Below are positions 8,502 to 17,037 of a stretch of 64,000 bases of DNA, in pieces. Below the pieces are notes generated by a model. It saw only the letters and a program-made list of their open reading frames with translations. It was not told the DNA's origin and made no database searches. The stretch comes from Massilia cavernae (GTDB lineage: Bacteria; Pseudomonadota; Gammaproteobacteria; Burkholderiales; Burkholderiaceae_D): NCBI RefSeq assembly GCF_003590855.1, contig NZ_QYUP01000119.1, positions 1 to 64,000 on the forward strand, read 5' to 3'. Numbering within the stretch: position 1 is the first letter of the stretch; each line of letters starts with the position of its first letter. Made by a program: the position numbers and the translations under genes.

Positions 8502-8534
8502 TGTATCCCGAGATCGTGCCGCCGAATCGGATCC

Positions 8535-9635
8535 TTATTTTTTACCCGTAGCTTCTTTCCAGCGTTTGATGAATGCCAGCCGCTTGGACTGCTCCATCGA
8601 AGCGAGGATGGAAGGATGGACTGGAATCGGCTTCAGCCTGGCGCCGTGCAAGCGGACAAGTCCGGCCGCCGTTGCTTCGCCTAGTACGTCCGCGCGAATC
8701 GAAAACAGCTGCGCGTCGTTGGCGATGATGGTCTGTCCGCGTTTCGACAGCGTGTAGTCAAGCCACAGCTTGGCGGCGTTCGGATTGCGCGCTGTCTTGT
8801 TGATCGACATCACGCGCGACAGCACCAGCACATAGTCGGACGGTACCGCATAGCCCAGCGAGGTATCCTGCTTCGCCCGAGCGTGGACATACGAACCCAG
8901 AATGTTATAGCCGATCAGCTGCTCGCCCGACGAAATGCGCTCCATCATCGTCCCATTCGAGGACTGCACGCGCACGCCGGCCTTGCCCATTGCCGCCGCC
9001 AAGTCCCAGAACTGCTTGTTCTCCATCGAATCGTGGGTGGTCAGCAGGAAGCCGACGCCCGACTTTTCGATATCGTAGGTGGTGACCTTGTCCTTGTACT
9101 TGTCCGGCTTTGCCTTCAGGAGCGCCAGCAGGGCGGCGTGTGACGCCGGCACATCGCCGGCCGGCACCAGGCGCTTGTTGTAGACGATCACCGCGGGTTC
9201 AAACGTGGTGCCGAATGCCATGTCCTGGTAGTTGGCCCAGGCTGGAATCGCAGCCGCTTCCGGTGACTTGTAGGGCAGCGCGAAGCCCTCGGCCACCAGC
9301 TTCATCTGCAGGTCCATTCCCGAGTTCCACAGCAAGTCGGCGGAGCTGCCGCCGGCTGCCGCTTCCGAGATGAAGCGGCTGTACATTTCGGTCGAGTTCA
9401 TGTCGTTGTACTCGACCTTGATGTCCGGGTACATGGCTTTGAAGTCCTTGAGCAGCGAGCCGGCAATCTTGGTGTCGGTGGTGGCGTAGATGACCAGGCG
9501 GCCTTCTTTCTTCGCCGCTTCGACGGTCTTTGCGTAGGCAGCGGGATAGCCCGCAGGGACCTGGGCCGCGCTGAACGGCGCGGCCAGGATGGAGGCCGAC
9601 GCGAGCAGCGTGGCAAGCAGTTTCGGGGATGTCAT
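8535..9635 (-). CDS. Periplasmic solute-binding protein, Fe3+/AfuA-type, orphan
   Basis: 366-residue extracellular solute-binding protein of the iron(III)/2-aminoethylphosphonate type. The signal peptide is TSPKLLATLLASASILAAPF with cleavage near SAAQ. The mature protein begins with the typical EGRLVIYATTDTKIAGSLL and continues with DFKAMYPDIKVEYNDMNSTE, DLLWNSGMDLQMKLV and a C-terminal AAKLWLDYTLSKRGQ. A GGAGAC Shine-Dalgarno precedes ATG 9635. No permease or ATPase gene is adjacent; its only companion is the second binding protein 20 nt upstream, so it must work with a transporter encoded elsewhere or act as a sensor. Confidence 0.85.
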   Translation of the reverse strand: MTSPKLLATLLASASILAAPFSAAQVPAGYPAAYAKTVEAAKKEGRLVIYATTDTKIAGSLLKDFKAMYPDIKVEYNDMNSTEMYSRFISEAAAGGSSADLLWNSGMDLQMKLVAEGFALPYKSPEAAAIPAWANYQDMAFGTTFEPAVIVYNKRLVPAGDVPASHAALLALLKAKPDKYKDKVTTYDIEKSGVGFLLTTHDSMENKQFWDLAAAMGKAGVRVQSSNGTMMERISSGEQLIGYNILGSYVHARAKQDTSLGYAVPSDYVLVLSRVMSINKTARNPNAAKLWLDYTLSKRGQTIIANDAQLFSIRADVLGEATAAGLVRLHGARLKPIPVHPSILASMEQSKRLAFIKRWKEATGKK

Positions 9636-9655
9636 GATGTTGTCTCCTGGTGGTG

Positions 9656-10399
9656 TCATAAAGGAGCGGCCGGCGCAACCACTGCGCCGTCGATCCGGTG
9701 GTGCGCCAGCGACCTGGCGACAAAACCCGTCTGTTTCATTTCTTCGATGAAGGCGGACAGGAAGCGCCATGCTTCGTCGCTGTACTGTCCTGGAATTCCC
9801 ATGGCCTGGTTGATCACCATGAAGCGGCCGTCCAGCACGCGCAGGCCGGGGAAGCGTTGCGCGTCGTGTTCCAGTTGCTGGCGCACGCCGGCGGCCACTT
9901 CGAGCTGCTGCTCGATGAAGGTGTCGACCACGGTGGGCGAGGTAGGGGCGCGCACGATCTGCGCGTGTTTCAGCGAGCGGCTCAGGTGCAGGTCGTAGGC
10001 GCTGCCCGCGCCGACCGTGACGCGGTTGCCCAACTGGTCCACATCGTCGTTGCTGGCGACCGGCGAGCCGGCGCGCACAAGGTAGCTGCCCTCGATCTGC
10101 ACATATGGATGCGAGAAGCGGATGCCTTCGCCGCGCAACGGGTCGAGCGCCACGAAGCCGATATCGACGTCGCGGTTTTTCAGCGCCTCGGCCGCCTTTC
10201 CGGCTGCGTCGAACAGCACCAGTTCGATCTCGACGCCAAGGCGTCTGGCAAATTCGGTGGCAAGGTCGACCGATACGCCGGCTGGCTTGGCCGAGGGGGC
10301 CGGCTGCCTGGCCAGGATAGGGTTGCCAAGGTTTATCGAAGCGCGCAGCTTGCCGGCGCTTGCGAATTCCCTGACCAGCTTGTCGCTGGTGGTTTCCAT
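9656..10399 (-). CDS. Family-3 substrate-binding protein without signal peptide
   Basis: 247 residues with the fold signature of amino-acid-type binding proteins (SBP_bac_3): GKLRASINLGNPILA, GVSVDLATEFARRLGVEIEL, DVDIGFVALDPLRGEGIRFS and HPYVQIEGSYLVRAGS. The start METTSDKLVREFA has GGAG 7 nt upstream. Neither this start nor the upstream in-frame codons encode a hydrophobic signal sequence, so the protein is predicted to stay in the cytoplasm. It is co-transcribed with the Fe3+-type binding protein 20 nt downstream and diverges from the aconitase gene across a palindromic operator. Confidence 0.8.
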   Translation of the reverse strand: METTSDKLVREFASAGKLRASINLGNPILARQPAPSAKPAGVSVDLATEFARRLGVEIELVLFDAAGKAAEALKNRDVDIGFVALDPLRGEGIRFSHPYVQIEGSYLVRAGSPVASNDDVDQLGNRVTVGAGSAYDLHLSRSLKHAQIVRAPTSPTVVDTFIEQQLEVAAGVRQQLEHDAQRFPGLRVLDGRFMVINQAMGIPGQYSDEAWRFLSAFIEEMKQTGFVARSLAHHRIDGAVVAPAAPL

Positions 10400-10425
10400 T
10401 TTATCTCCAGTTCGATTATGCGAAT

Positions 10426-10463
10426 TCATTATTGCACTTTTTGGAGATTAAATGCAATAATGA
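10426..10463. promoter_or_regulatory. Perfect 11-bp inverted repeat in divergent promoter region
   Basis: TCATTATTGCA at 10426-10436 and TGCAATAATGA at 10453-10463 are perfect reverse complements with a 16-nt spacer. The repeat fills the 71-nt space between the divergent starts of the binding-protein gene (10399) and the aconitase gene (10471). The AT-rich arms and position suggest an operator for a dimeric regulator controlling both directions. No regulator gene is adjacent, so its identity is unknown. Confidence 0.6.
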
Positions 10464-10470
10464 TCGTACC

Positions 10471-13107
10471 ATGCGAACAAATGATCCCATCTACCCTGCC
10501 GCCCAGCTGGCGTTGAACGGCTTGACTTATCAGCTGGTCGACTTGCCCGCCTTGTTCGGCGAGCGCCTGTACCGCCTGCCGGTCGTGCTACGTATATTGC
10601 TGGAGAATACAATCCGCAATAGAGAGGGGGCGGAGCGGGATCATGCCGTGGCGGCGCTGTTCGGCTGGCTGGAGCACGGCAGCAGCGAAGCCGAGATCGC
10701 CTTCCAGCCGGGCCGGGTGCTGATGCACGATACGACCGCCACTCCCGCGCTGGTCGACATCGCCGCGATGCGCGATGCGCTGGCCGAGGCCGGGGCCGAT
10801 CCCGCGTTGCTGAACCCGATGCTGCCGGTGGACGTGTCGGTCGACCATTCGCTGGCGGTGGAAGCGTACGCGCAGGCGGACGCCGCCAGTGTCAACCTGG
10901 GCTATGAAATGCGCCGCAACGCCGAGCGCTATCGCTTCCTGCGCTGGGCCTCGAAGGCACTCGATGGCGTGCGCATCCACCCGCCCGGCACCGGCATCAT
11001 GCACACCATCAACCTGGAACAACTGGCCACCGTGGTCGCAACGGAACCGGGCAATGAGAGTCGGCCCGGCTGGCTGGTGCCCGATACGCTGATCGGCACC
11101 GACAGCCACACGCCGATGATCAACGGCATCGGCGTGCTGGGCTGGGGAGTCGGGGGGCTGGAGGCGCAGACCGTCATGTTCGGCATGCCGACCATGCTGC
11201 GCATTCCCGCCGTCGTTGGCGTGCGGCTGAGCGGGACGCTGCGTGCCCCGGCTATGTCGACCGACTTGGCGCTGACCGTCACGCAGCGTTTGCGGGCCTT
11301 GGGCGTGGCCGGCGACTTCGTTGAATTCTTCGGTCCTGGGGTGTCCGGGCTGAGTGCCGGCGATCGCGCGGTGGTGGCGAACATGGCGCCGGAATATGGC
11401 GCTACCACCGGCTACTTTGCGATCGACGAGCAAACCTTGGACTACTTGCGTACAACCGGCCGCAGCGAAGTGCAGATCGCGCTGGTGCGTGCCTATGCAC
11501 AGCAGGTGGGGCTGTGGAACGACCCGGCCGGCGAAGCGCGCTACACCAGGGTGGTCGAGATCTGCCTCGACCAGATCGGCATCGAGGTCGCGGGACCGGC
11601 GCGGCCGCAGGACCGGCTTCACTATGCGCAGACCGCGGCAGCATTGCACGCGCTTGGCTTTGTGGCGCAATCGGCATCCGGCGCGCTGCCGCTGCATCCG
11701 GTCGCCATCGCGGCGATCACCAGTTGCACCAATACCTCCGACCCACGGCTGCTGATTGCCGCCGGGCTGCTTGCCAGGAAGGCGCGCCAGCTTGGACTGA
11801 AACCGGCGGCGTGGGTGAAAACCTCGCTGGCGCCGGGATCGCCGGCGGCGGCCTCCTACCTCAAGCGGGCCGGTTTGCTGGACGAGCTCGACGCACTGGG
11901 ATTCGGCATCGTCGGCTTCGGCTGCACGACCTGCATCGGCAATTCGGGACCGCTCACGGCGCCGATCCGCGACATGCTGCGGGCCGGCAGCGGCAAGCCG
12001 GTGGCGATGTTGTCGGGCAACCGCAATTTCCCGGGGCGGGTGCATCCCGATCTCGACCTTGGCTTCATCATGTCGCCGCCGCTGGTCATTGCGTTTGCGC
12101 TCGCCGGCGACGCGGCGCTCGACCTGAGCAGCGATCCGGTCCAGTTCGCTCCGGACGGCACGCCGGTCTACCTCGGCGACCTGTGGCCCGATAGCGACGA
12201 GCTGGATCGCTACGTGCGGCTGGCCGGCGACCCCGGCGATTTCAGGCGCGACTTCGAGAATGCATCGCTAAACCCGGTGTGGCATGCAATGGAAGCGCCG
12301 GACTCGCCACTGTACCCATGGGATCCGGCGTCGAACTACCTGCAGCGTCCGCCGTTTGCCGCTGCATCGCAGGGCAGCCTGCTCGGCGCCTATACCGCGT
12401 ATCCCTTGCTGGTGCTGGGCGACGACGTTACCACCGACCATATCTCGCCGGCCAGCGCGATCCCGCCCGACAGCTTGGTGGCCGACTACCTGGTACAGCG
12501 TGGCGAGGACCGGGGCGACCTGAATGTATTCGCATCGCGCCGCGGGAACTGGCAGGTCATGCTGCGCGCAGCCTTCCACAATCGCACCCTGGTCAATCAT
12601 CTGCAAGGCGGGATACCGCTGGCGCATACGCTGCATGTTCCGTCCGGGCAGCTGCTGCCGATCTGGGAAGCAGCCCAGCGCTATCGCGACGAAGGCGATT
12701 CCGTGGTGCTGGTTGCGGGCGAACGGTATGGCACCGGCTCATCGCGCGACTGGGCCGCGAAGGGCTTGCGCCTGCTCGGCGTGCGCGCGGTACTGGCCGT
12801 CAGTTTCGAACGCATCCACCGCTCGAACCTGATCGGCATGGGCATCCTGCCGCTGCGGGTGCCGGCCGGCGCCCTGTCCGGCGCGGCCGCATTAAGGCCG
12901 GGCGACCGGATTGCGCTCAGTGCCGAGGCGGCCTCGCTGCGGCCGCGCATGGCTGTCCAGGTCCGGCTTCACAGGCGCGATGGCAGGACGGACATCGTCG
13001 AGGCGGTCGCGGCCATCGAGACTTTGCTTGAGCTGAAGCTGCTCGGCGATGGCGGGGTTATGCCTTCCATACTCAAACAGGGCATTCAGGGAATCACACG
13101 GCCGTGA
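10471..13107 (+). CDS. Aconitase-family hydratase (AcnA-type paralogue)
   Basis: 878-residue [4Fe-4S] dehydratase that interconverts citrate-type hydroxy acids. Cluster cysteines are seen in AITSCTNTSDP (about residue 418) and in GFGCTTCIGNSGP (about 483). Other family motifs are DTLIGTDSHTPMINGIGVLGWG near the N-terminus (in two parts) and the swivel-domain sequences SSRDWAAKG and SFERIHRSNLIGMGILPLR. The swivel motif LNVFASRRGNWQVML differs from the SYGSRRGN form of classical AcnA, marking a paralogue clade; the substrate might be 2-methylisocitrate or another homologue. ATG 10471 fits the N-terminal homology but has a weak ribosome site. Its place in an amine-catabolism cluster is notable. 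Confidence 0.85.
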   Translation: MRTNDPIYPAAQLALNGLTYQLVDLPALFGERLYRLPVVLRILLENTIRNREGAERDHAVAALFGWLEHGSSEAEIAFQPGRVLMHDTTATPALVDIAAMRDALAEAGADPALLNPMLPVDVSVDHSLAVEAYAQADAASVNLGYEMRRNAERYRFLRWASKALDGVRIHPPGTGIMHTINLEQLATVVATEPGNESRPGWLVPDTLIGTDSHTPMINGIGVLGWGVGGLEAQTVMFGMPTMLRIPAVVGVRLSGTLRAPAMSTDLALTVTQRLRALGVAGDFVEFFGPGVSGLSAGDRAVVANMAPEYGATTGYFAIDEQTLDYLRTTGRSEVQIALVRAYAQQVGLWNDPAGEARYTRVVEICLDQIGIEVAGPARPQDRLHYAQTAAALHALGFVAQSASGALPLHPVAIAAITSCTNTSDPRLLIAAGLLARKARQLGLKPAAWVKTSLAPGSPAAASYLKRAGLLDELDALGFGIVGFGCTTCIGNSGPLTAPIRDMLRAGSGKPVAMLSGNRNFPGRVHPDLDLGFIMSPPLVIAFALAGDAALDLSSDPVQFAPDGTPVYLGDLWPDSDELDRYVRLAGDPGDFRRDFENASLNPVWHAMEAPDSPLYPWDPASNYLQRPPFAAASQGSLLGAYTAYPLLVLGDDVTTDHISPASAIPPDSLVADYLVQRGEDRGDLNVFASRRGNWQVMLRAAFHNRTLVNHLQGGIPLAHTLHVPSGQLLPIWEAAQRYRDEGDSVVLVAGERYGTGSSRDWAAKGLRLLGVRAVLAVSFERIHRSNLIGMGILPLRVPAGALSGAAALRPGDRIALSAEAASLRPRMAVQVRLHRRDGRTDIVEAVAAIETLLELKLLGDGGVMPSILKQGIQGITRP

Positions 13108-13318
13108 CGGAGATCCAGCAGATGTGCCGCATGCCGGGTCCTAATGAGTGAACCTCAATTCTATGTTGTGCCATAACGCATCCTTTGGAAATATAAGTTG
13201 TTGATTTAGTACATGTTTATTGTTCCCTAGGACAAAAATGGGTTAAGAGTCACTCGCATTCGGATGAGATAGCATTTAAGATGGATTCGAATACGTTACA
13301 AACGGAAGGTGAGACATC

Positions 13319-14080
13319 ATGCGCCGCCCAATCGTTATCGTTCCTGCCTGCACCCGCGAACTGGGGAACCACCCCTACCACGCAGTGCAGTGCAAGTACA
13401 TCGACGCTGTCGTCCAGGGAGCTGGCTGCGCGCCCCTGATCATGCCGGCGCTGGGCGACGCATCCGACTTTGAAACCGCGCTTGCGGTCGCCGACGGCAT
13501 CATGCTGACCGGCTCTGCGTCGAACGTCCATTCCAGCTACTATCAGCAGGACCTGCGCGACCCGGCGCTGCCGCTCGATCCGGCGCGCGACGCCACCACC
13601 TTGCCCCTGATCCGTGCCGCCCTCAAGCGCGGCGTGCCGATCTTTGCTGTCTGCCGCGGCTTCCAGGAGATGAACGTGGCGCTCGGCGGCAGCCTGCACC
13701 AGGCGGTGCAGGAGGTCGAGGGCATGATGGACCACCGCGAAAATCCGGCCGACACGCTCGACAACCAGTACCGGCCCAAGCACCCGGTCGACCTGGTTGC
13801 CGGCGGCCTGATGCAGCGCATCCTCGACGGCGCCAGTGAGATCGTCGTCAACTCCCTGCACGGCCAGGGCATCGACCGCCAAGGCAAGGGCATCGCCATC
13901 GAAGCCACCGCGCACGACGGACTGGTGGAGGCGTTTTCCGTACCCGGCGTGCCGTTTGCGCTGGCCGTCCAGTGGCACCCGGAGTGGCACCTGATGCAGA
14001 ACCCCGATTCGCTGCGGCTGTTCCGCGCCTTCGGCGAGGCTTGCCGCGCCTATCAGAAACAACGCCCGGAGCCCGCATGA
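13319..14080 (+). CDS. puuD: Gamma-glutamyl-gamma-aminobutyrate hydrolase (PuuD)
   Basis: 253-residue class I glutamine-amidotransferase-like hydrolase that releases GABA and glutamate from gamma-glutamyl-GABA, a late step of putrescine breakdown. The nucleophile cysteine lies in FAVCRGFQEMNVALGG (about residue 114), and the catalytic His/Glu pair in VQWHPEWHL (about 220). LTGSASNVHSSYY and VNSLHGQGID are also typical of the family. GGAAGGTGAGAC precedes ATG 13319. It opens a puuD-puuA-aminotransferase run on the plus strand. The 210-bp leader from 13108 is AT-rich and probably holds the promoter. Confidence 0.92.
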   Translation: MRRPIVIVPACTRELGNHPYHAVQCKYIDAVVQGAGCAPLIMPALGDASDFETALAVADGIMLTGSASNVHSSYYQQDLRDPALPLDPARDATTLPLIRAALKRGVPIFAVCRGFQEMNVALGGSLHQAVQEVEGMMDHRENPADTLDNQYRPKHPVDLVAGGLMQRILDGASEIVVNSLHGQGIDRQGKGIAIEATAHDGLVEAFSVPGVPFALAVQWHPEWHLMQNPDSLRLFRAFGEACRAYQKQRPEPA

Positions 14081-14200
14081 TGAATCCCTGCCAGAAGTTC
14101 GCCGCCTGCCGCGTGCCTTAGCGCCGCTCCCGACCTGCGTTTCACGCGCGCCCGTGGCCGTTTTTCCCGGCGCTCCGAGCAAGACAATCGAGAGAGCATC

Positions 14201-15571
14201 ATGGCAATACGAGAGAACTTCACTTACACCGATATGGATTTGTGGCTCAATGAAAAGCGAGTCACCGAAATTGAATGCCTGGTCCCCGACCTGACCGGCG
14301 TCGCGCGCGGGAAGATCCTGCCGCGCGCCAAATTCACCCAGGACCGCGGCATGCGCATCCCGGAAGCGGTGCTGGGCATGACCGTGACCGGCAACTACCC
14401 GGTCAACGACGGCCCCTACGACCGCGCCATTTCCGCCACCGACCGCGACATGATCCTGAAGGCCGATCCCACCACCATTACGATGGTGCCGTGGGCCGCC
14501 GACCCGACCGGACAGGTCATCCACGACTGCTACTTCGCCGACGGCAAACTGGTCGACTTCGCGCCGCGCACCGTGCTGCGCCGCGTGCTCAAGCTGTACG
14601 ACGACAAGGGCTGGAAGCCTGTGGTCGCGCCCGAACTCGAGTTCTACCTGACCGCCAAGAACATCGACCCCGACCTGCCGCTGAAGGCCCCGATCGGGCG
14701 CAGCGGCCGGGCCGAAACCAGCCGCCAGGTGTACAGCATCGACGCGGTCAACGAGTTCGACCCGCTGTTCGAGGACATCTACGACTACTGCGAAATGATG
14801 AACCTCGACGTCGACACCCTGATCCACGAGATCGGCGCCGGCCAGATGGAGATCAACTTCCTGCACGGCGACCCGATGGGCCTTGCCGACAAGGTGTTCT
14901 ACTTCAAGCGCACCTTGCGCGAAGCGGCGCTCAAGCATGACATGTACGCCACCTTCATGGCCAAGCCGATGGCGGGCGAGCCGGGATCCGCGATGCATGT
15001 GCACCAGAGCGTGGTGGACGCCGCGACGGGCCTGAACATCTTCAGCAACGAAGACGGTTCCGCATCGAGCCTCTTCAAGCACTACATCGGCGGCCTGCAG
15101 CGCTACATGCCGTCGGCGATGGCGATCGTCGCTCCCTACGTCAATTCGTACCGCCGCATCGTGCGCCACACTGCCGCGCCGATCAACATCCAGTGGGGCC
15201 TGGACAACCGCACCGTCGGTTTCCGCGTGCCGGAATCGGGCGTGCAGGACCGCCGCGTCGAGAACCGCATCATCGGCGCCGACGCCAACCCCTACCTGGC
15301 GCTGGCCGTCACGCTGGCCTGCGGCTACCTCGGCATGACCGAACAGCTCGACCCGACCCCGATGATGGGGGGCAGTGCCTACGACTTGCCGTTCGAGCTG
15401 CCGCAAGGCCTGCCCGAGGCGCTGGCGCTGCTGCGCGGCGAAGACAAGCTGCGCACCGTGCTGGGCGAGCGCTTCATCGACGTCTACGCGGCCATCAAGG
15501 ACCTGGAGCACCAGGAATTCATGACCGTCATCAGTCCGTGGGAACGTGAGCACCTGCTGCTGCACGTCTGA
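14201..15571 (+). CDS. puuA: Gamma-glutamylputrescine synthetase (PuuA, glutamine-synthetase family)
   Basis: 456-residue glutamine-synthetase-fold ligase that joins glutamate to putrescine with ATP. The N-terminal beta-grasp has VTEIECLVPDLTGVARGK. Catalytic-domain motifs include APELEFYL (about residue 145), EIGAGQMEINF (about 210), MAKPMAGEPGSAMHVHQS (about 250) and NRTVGFRVPESG (about 335). It lacks the adenylylation tyrosine segment of GlnA (inference from the short C-terminus), as do other PuuA/GlnA3-type enzymes. Neighbours puuD, aminotransferase and puuC support the polyamine role over nitrogen assimilation. Confidence 0.88.
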   Translation: MAIRENFTYTDMDLWLNEKRVTEIECLVPDLTGVARGKILPRAKFTQDRGMRIPEAVLGMTVTGNYPVNDGPYDRAISATDRDMILKADPTTITMVPWAADPTGQVIHDCYFADGKLVDFAPRTVLRRVLKLYDDKGWKPVVAPELEFYLTAKNIDPDLPLKAPIGRSGRAETSRQVYSIDAVNEFDPLFEDIYDYCEMMNLDVDTLIHEIGAGQMEINFLHGDPMGLADKVFYFKRTLREAALKHDMYATFMAKPMAGEPGSAMHVHQSVVDAATGLNIFSNEDGSASSLFKHYIGGLQRYMPSAMAIVAPYVNSYRRIVRHTAAPINIQWGLDNRTVGFRVPESGVQDRRVENRIIGADANPYLALAVTLACGYLGMTEQLDPTPMMGGSAYDLPFELPQGLPEALALLRGEDKLRTVLGERFIDVYAAIKDLEHQEFMTVISPWEREHLLLHV

Positions 15572-15597
15572 CGGACCGAGAACAATGGGAGGAAATC

Positions 15598-17037
15598 ATG
15601 ACGACGAATACACCCGACGCGGCGTTTCTCGCATCCATCAAGACACCACAGCAGGACTTCGACACGGCCGCGATTCGCCAACTGGATTCGGCCCACTTCC
15701 TGCACCCGTTCACCGACCACGGCTCGCTCGCGGAAAAAGGCGCGCGCGTGATGGTGCGCGGTGAAGGCATCTACCTGTGGGATTCGGAAGGCCACAAGAT
15801 CCTCGACGGCATGTCGGGACTGTGGTGCGTGAACGTGGGCTACGGCCGCACCAGCATCTCGCAGGCGGTGTACCGCCAGATGGAGACGCTGCCGTTCTAT
15901 AACAGCTTCTTCAACACCACCAACGTGCCGGCGGTGACCCTGGCGGCGCAGCTGGCGCAACTGGCGCCGGCGCCGTTCAAGCACGTATTCTTCACCAGCT
16001 CGGGCTCCGAGGCCAACGACACCAACGTGCGGCTGGTGCGGCGCTACTGGGACCTGCTGGGCCACCCGGAACGCCACACCATCATCGGCCGCGTCAACGG
16101 CTACCACGGCAGCACCATGGCCGGGGCTTCGCTGGGCGGAATGGCGGGAATGCACGCGCAGGGCGGGCTGCCGATACCGGGCATCGTCCACATCGGCCAG
16201 CCCAACTATGCCGAAGCGCCGAAGGGCATGACGGAGGCCGAATTCGGCATCGTGGCTGCCGGCTGGCTGGAACAGAAAATCCTCGAACTGGGGCCGGACA
16301 AGGTGGCGGCCTTCATCGGCGAGCCGGTGCAGGGAGCGGGTGGCGTGATCATCCCGCCGCCGACCTACTGGCCCGAAATCCAGCGCATCTGCGACAAGTA
16401 CGACGTGCTGCTGATCGCCGACGAAGTGATCACCGGCTTCGGCCGGCTGGGCACCTGGTTCGGCTCGGAACTGATGCAGATCCAGCCCGACCTGATCACC
16501 TTCGCCAAGGGCGTCACCTCAGGCTATGTTCCGCTCGGCGGCGTGCTGGTGGGCAGCCGCGTGGCGCACGTGCTGATCGAGAAGGGCGGCGAGTTCAATC
16601 ACGGCTTCACCTACTCCGGCCACCCGGTCGCCTGCGCGGCGGCGCTGGAGAACCTGCGCATCATCCAGGACGAGCAGCTGGTGAACGCGGTGGCGGTCGA
16701 TACGGGACCTTACCTGAAGCAGAAGTTCGCGTCGCTCTCCGACCATCCGCTGGTGGGGCATGCCGACAGCCTTGGTTTCGTGGCGGGCCTGAACCTGGTG
16801 CGCAAGAAGGCGGAGCACCTGCACGACTGCGTGCCGTTCGACCAGGCGCTGCATGTGGGGATGATCTGCCGCGGCTACATGTTCGCCAACGGGATCATCA
16901 TGCGCGCGGTGGGTGACCGCATGATCGTCGCGCCGCCACTGGTGATGACGCAGGCGCAGGTGGACGAGATGGTGGACAGGATCCGCCAGAGCCTGGATGA
17001 CACCCTGGCGGACCTGATAAAGCGGGGCTGGGTCTAG
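15598..17037 (+). CDS. spuC: Class III aminotransferase, SpuC/putrescine-pyruvate type
   Basis: 479-residue PLP enzyme that moves the terminal amino group of putrescine or a related polyamine to pyruvate. SpuC-like marks are IYLWDSEGHKILDGMSGLWC, FTSSGSEANDTNVRLVRRY, NGYHGSTMAGASLGGM, the DEVITGFGR Asp region (about residue 280) and the PLP lysine in FAKGVTSGYVPLGG (about 304). It starts 26 nt after puuA with GGAGG upstream. Its stop codon shares the palindromic CTAG with the stop of the convergent symporter. With no puuB oxidase in the cluster, it may deaminate putrescine or gamma-glutamylputrescine (inference). Confidence 0.85.
   Translation: MTTNTPDAAFLASIKTPQQDFDTAAIRQLDSAHFLHPFTDHGSLAEKGARVMVRGEGIYLWDSEGHKILDGMSGLWCVNVGYGRTSISQAVYRQMETLPFYNSFFNTTNVPAVTLAAQLAQLAPAPFKHVFFTSSGSEANDTNVRLVRRYWDLLGHPERHTIIGRVNGYHGSTMAGASLGGMAGMHAQGGLPIPGIVHIGQPNYAEAPKGMTEAEFGIVAAGWLEQKILELGPDKVAAFIGEPVQGAGGVIIPPPTYWPEIQRICDKYDVLLIADEVITGFGRLGTWFGSELMQIQPDLITFAKGVTSGYVPLGGVLVGSRVAHVLIEKGGEFNHGFTYSGHPVACAAALENLRIIQDEQLVNAVAVDTGPYLKQKFASLSDHPLVGHADSLGFVAGLNLVRKKAEHLHDCVPFDQALHVGMICRGYMFANGIIMRAVGDRMIVAPPLVMTQAQVDEMVDRIRQSLDDTLADLIKRGWV

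Noticed and set aside
8410-8510. Short tandem repeats considered as a CRISPR array
   Set aside because: Units are 13-16 bp, partly inverted, without regular unique spacers or cas genes.
13250-15565. Very long minus-strand open frame opposite puuD-puuA
   Set aside because: A GC-rich shadow frame; the plus strand carries two clear enzyme genes with conserved motifs.
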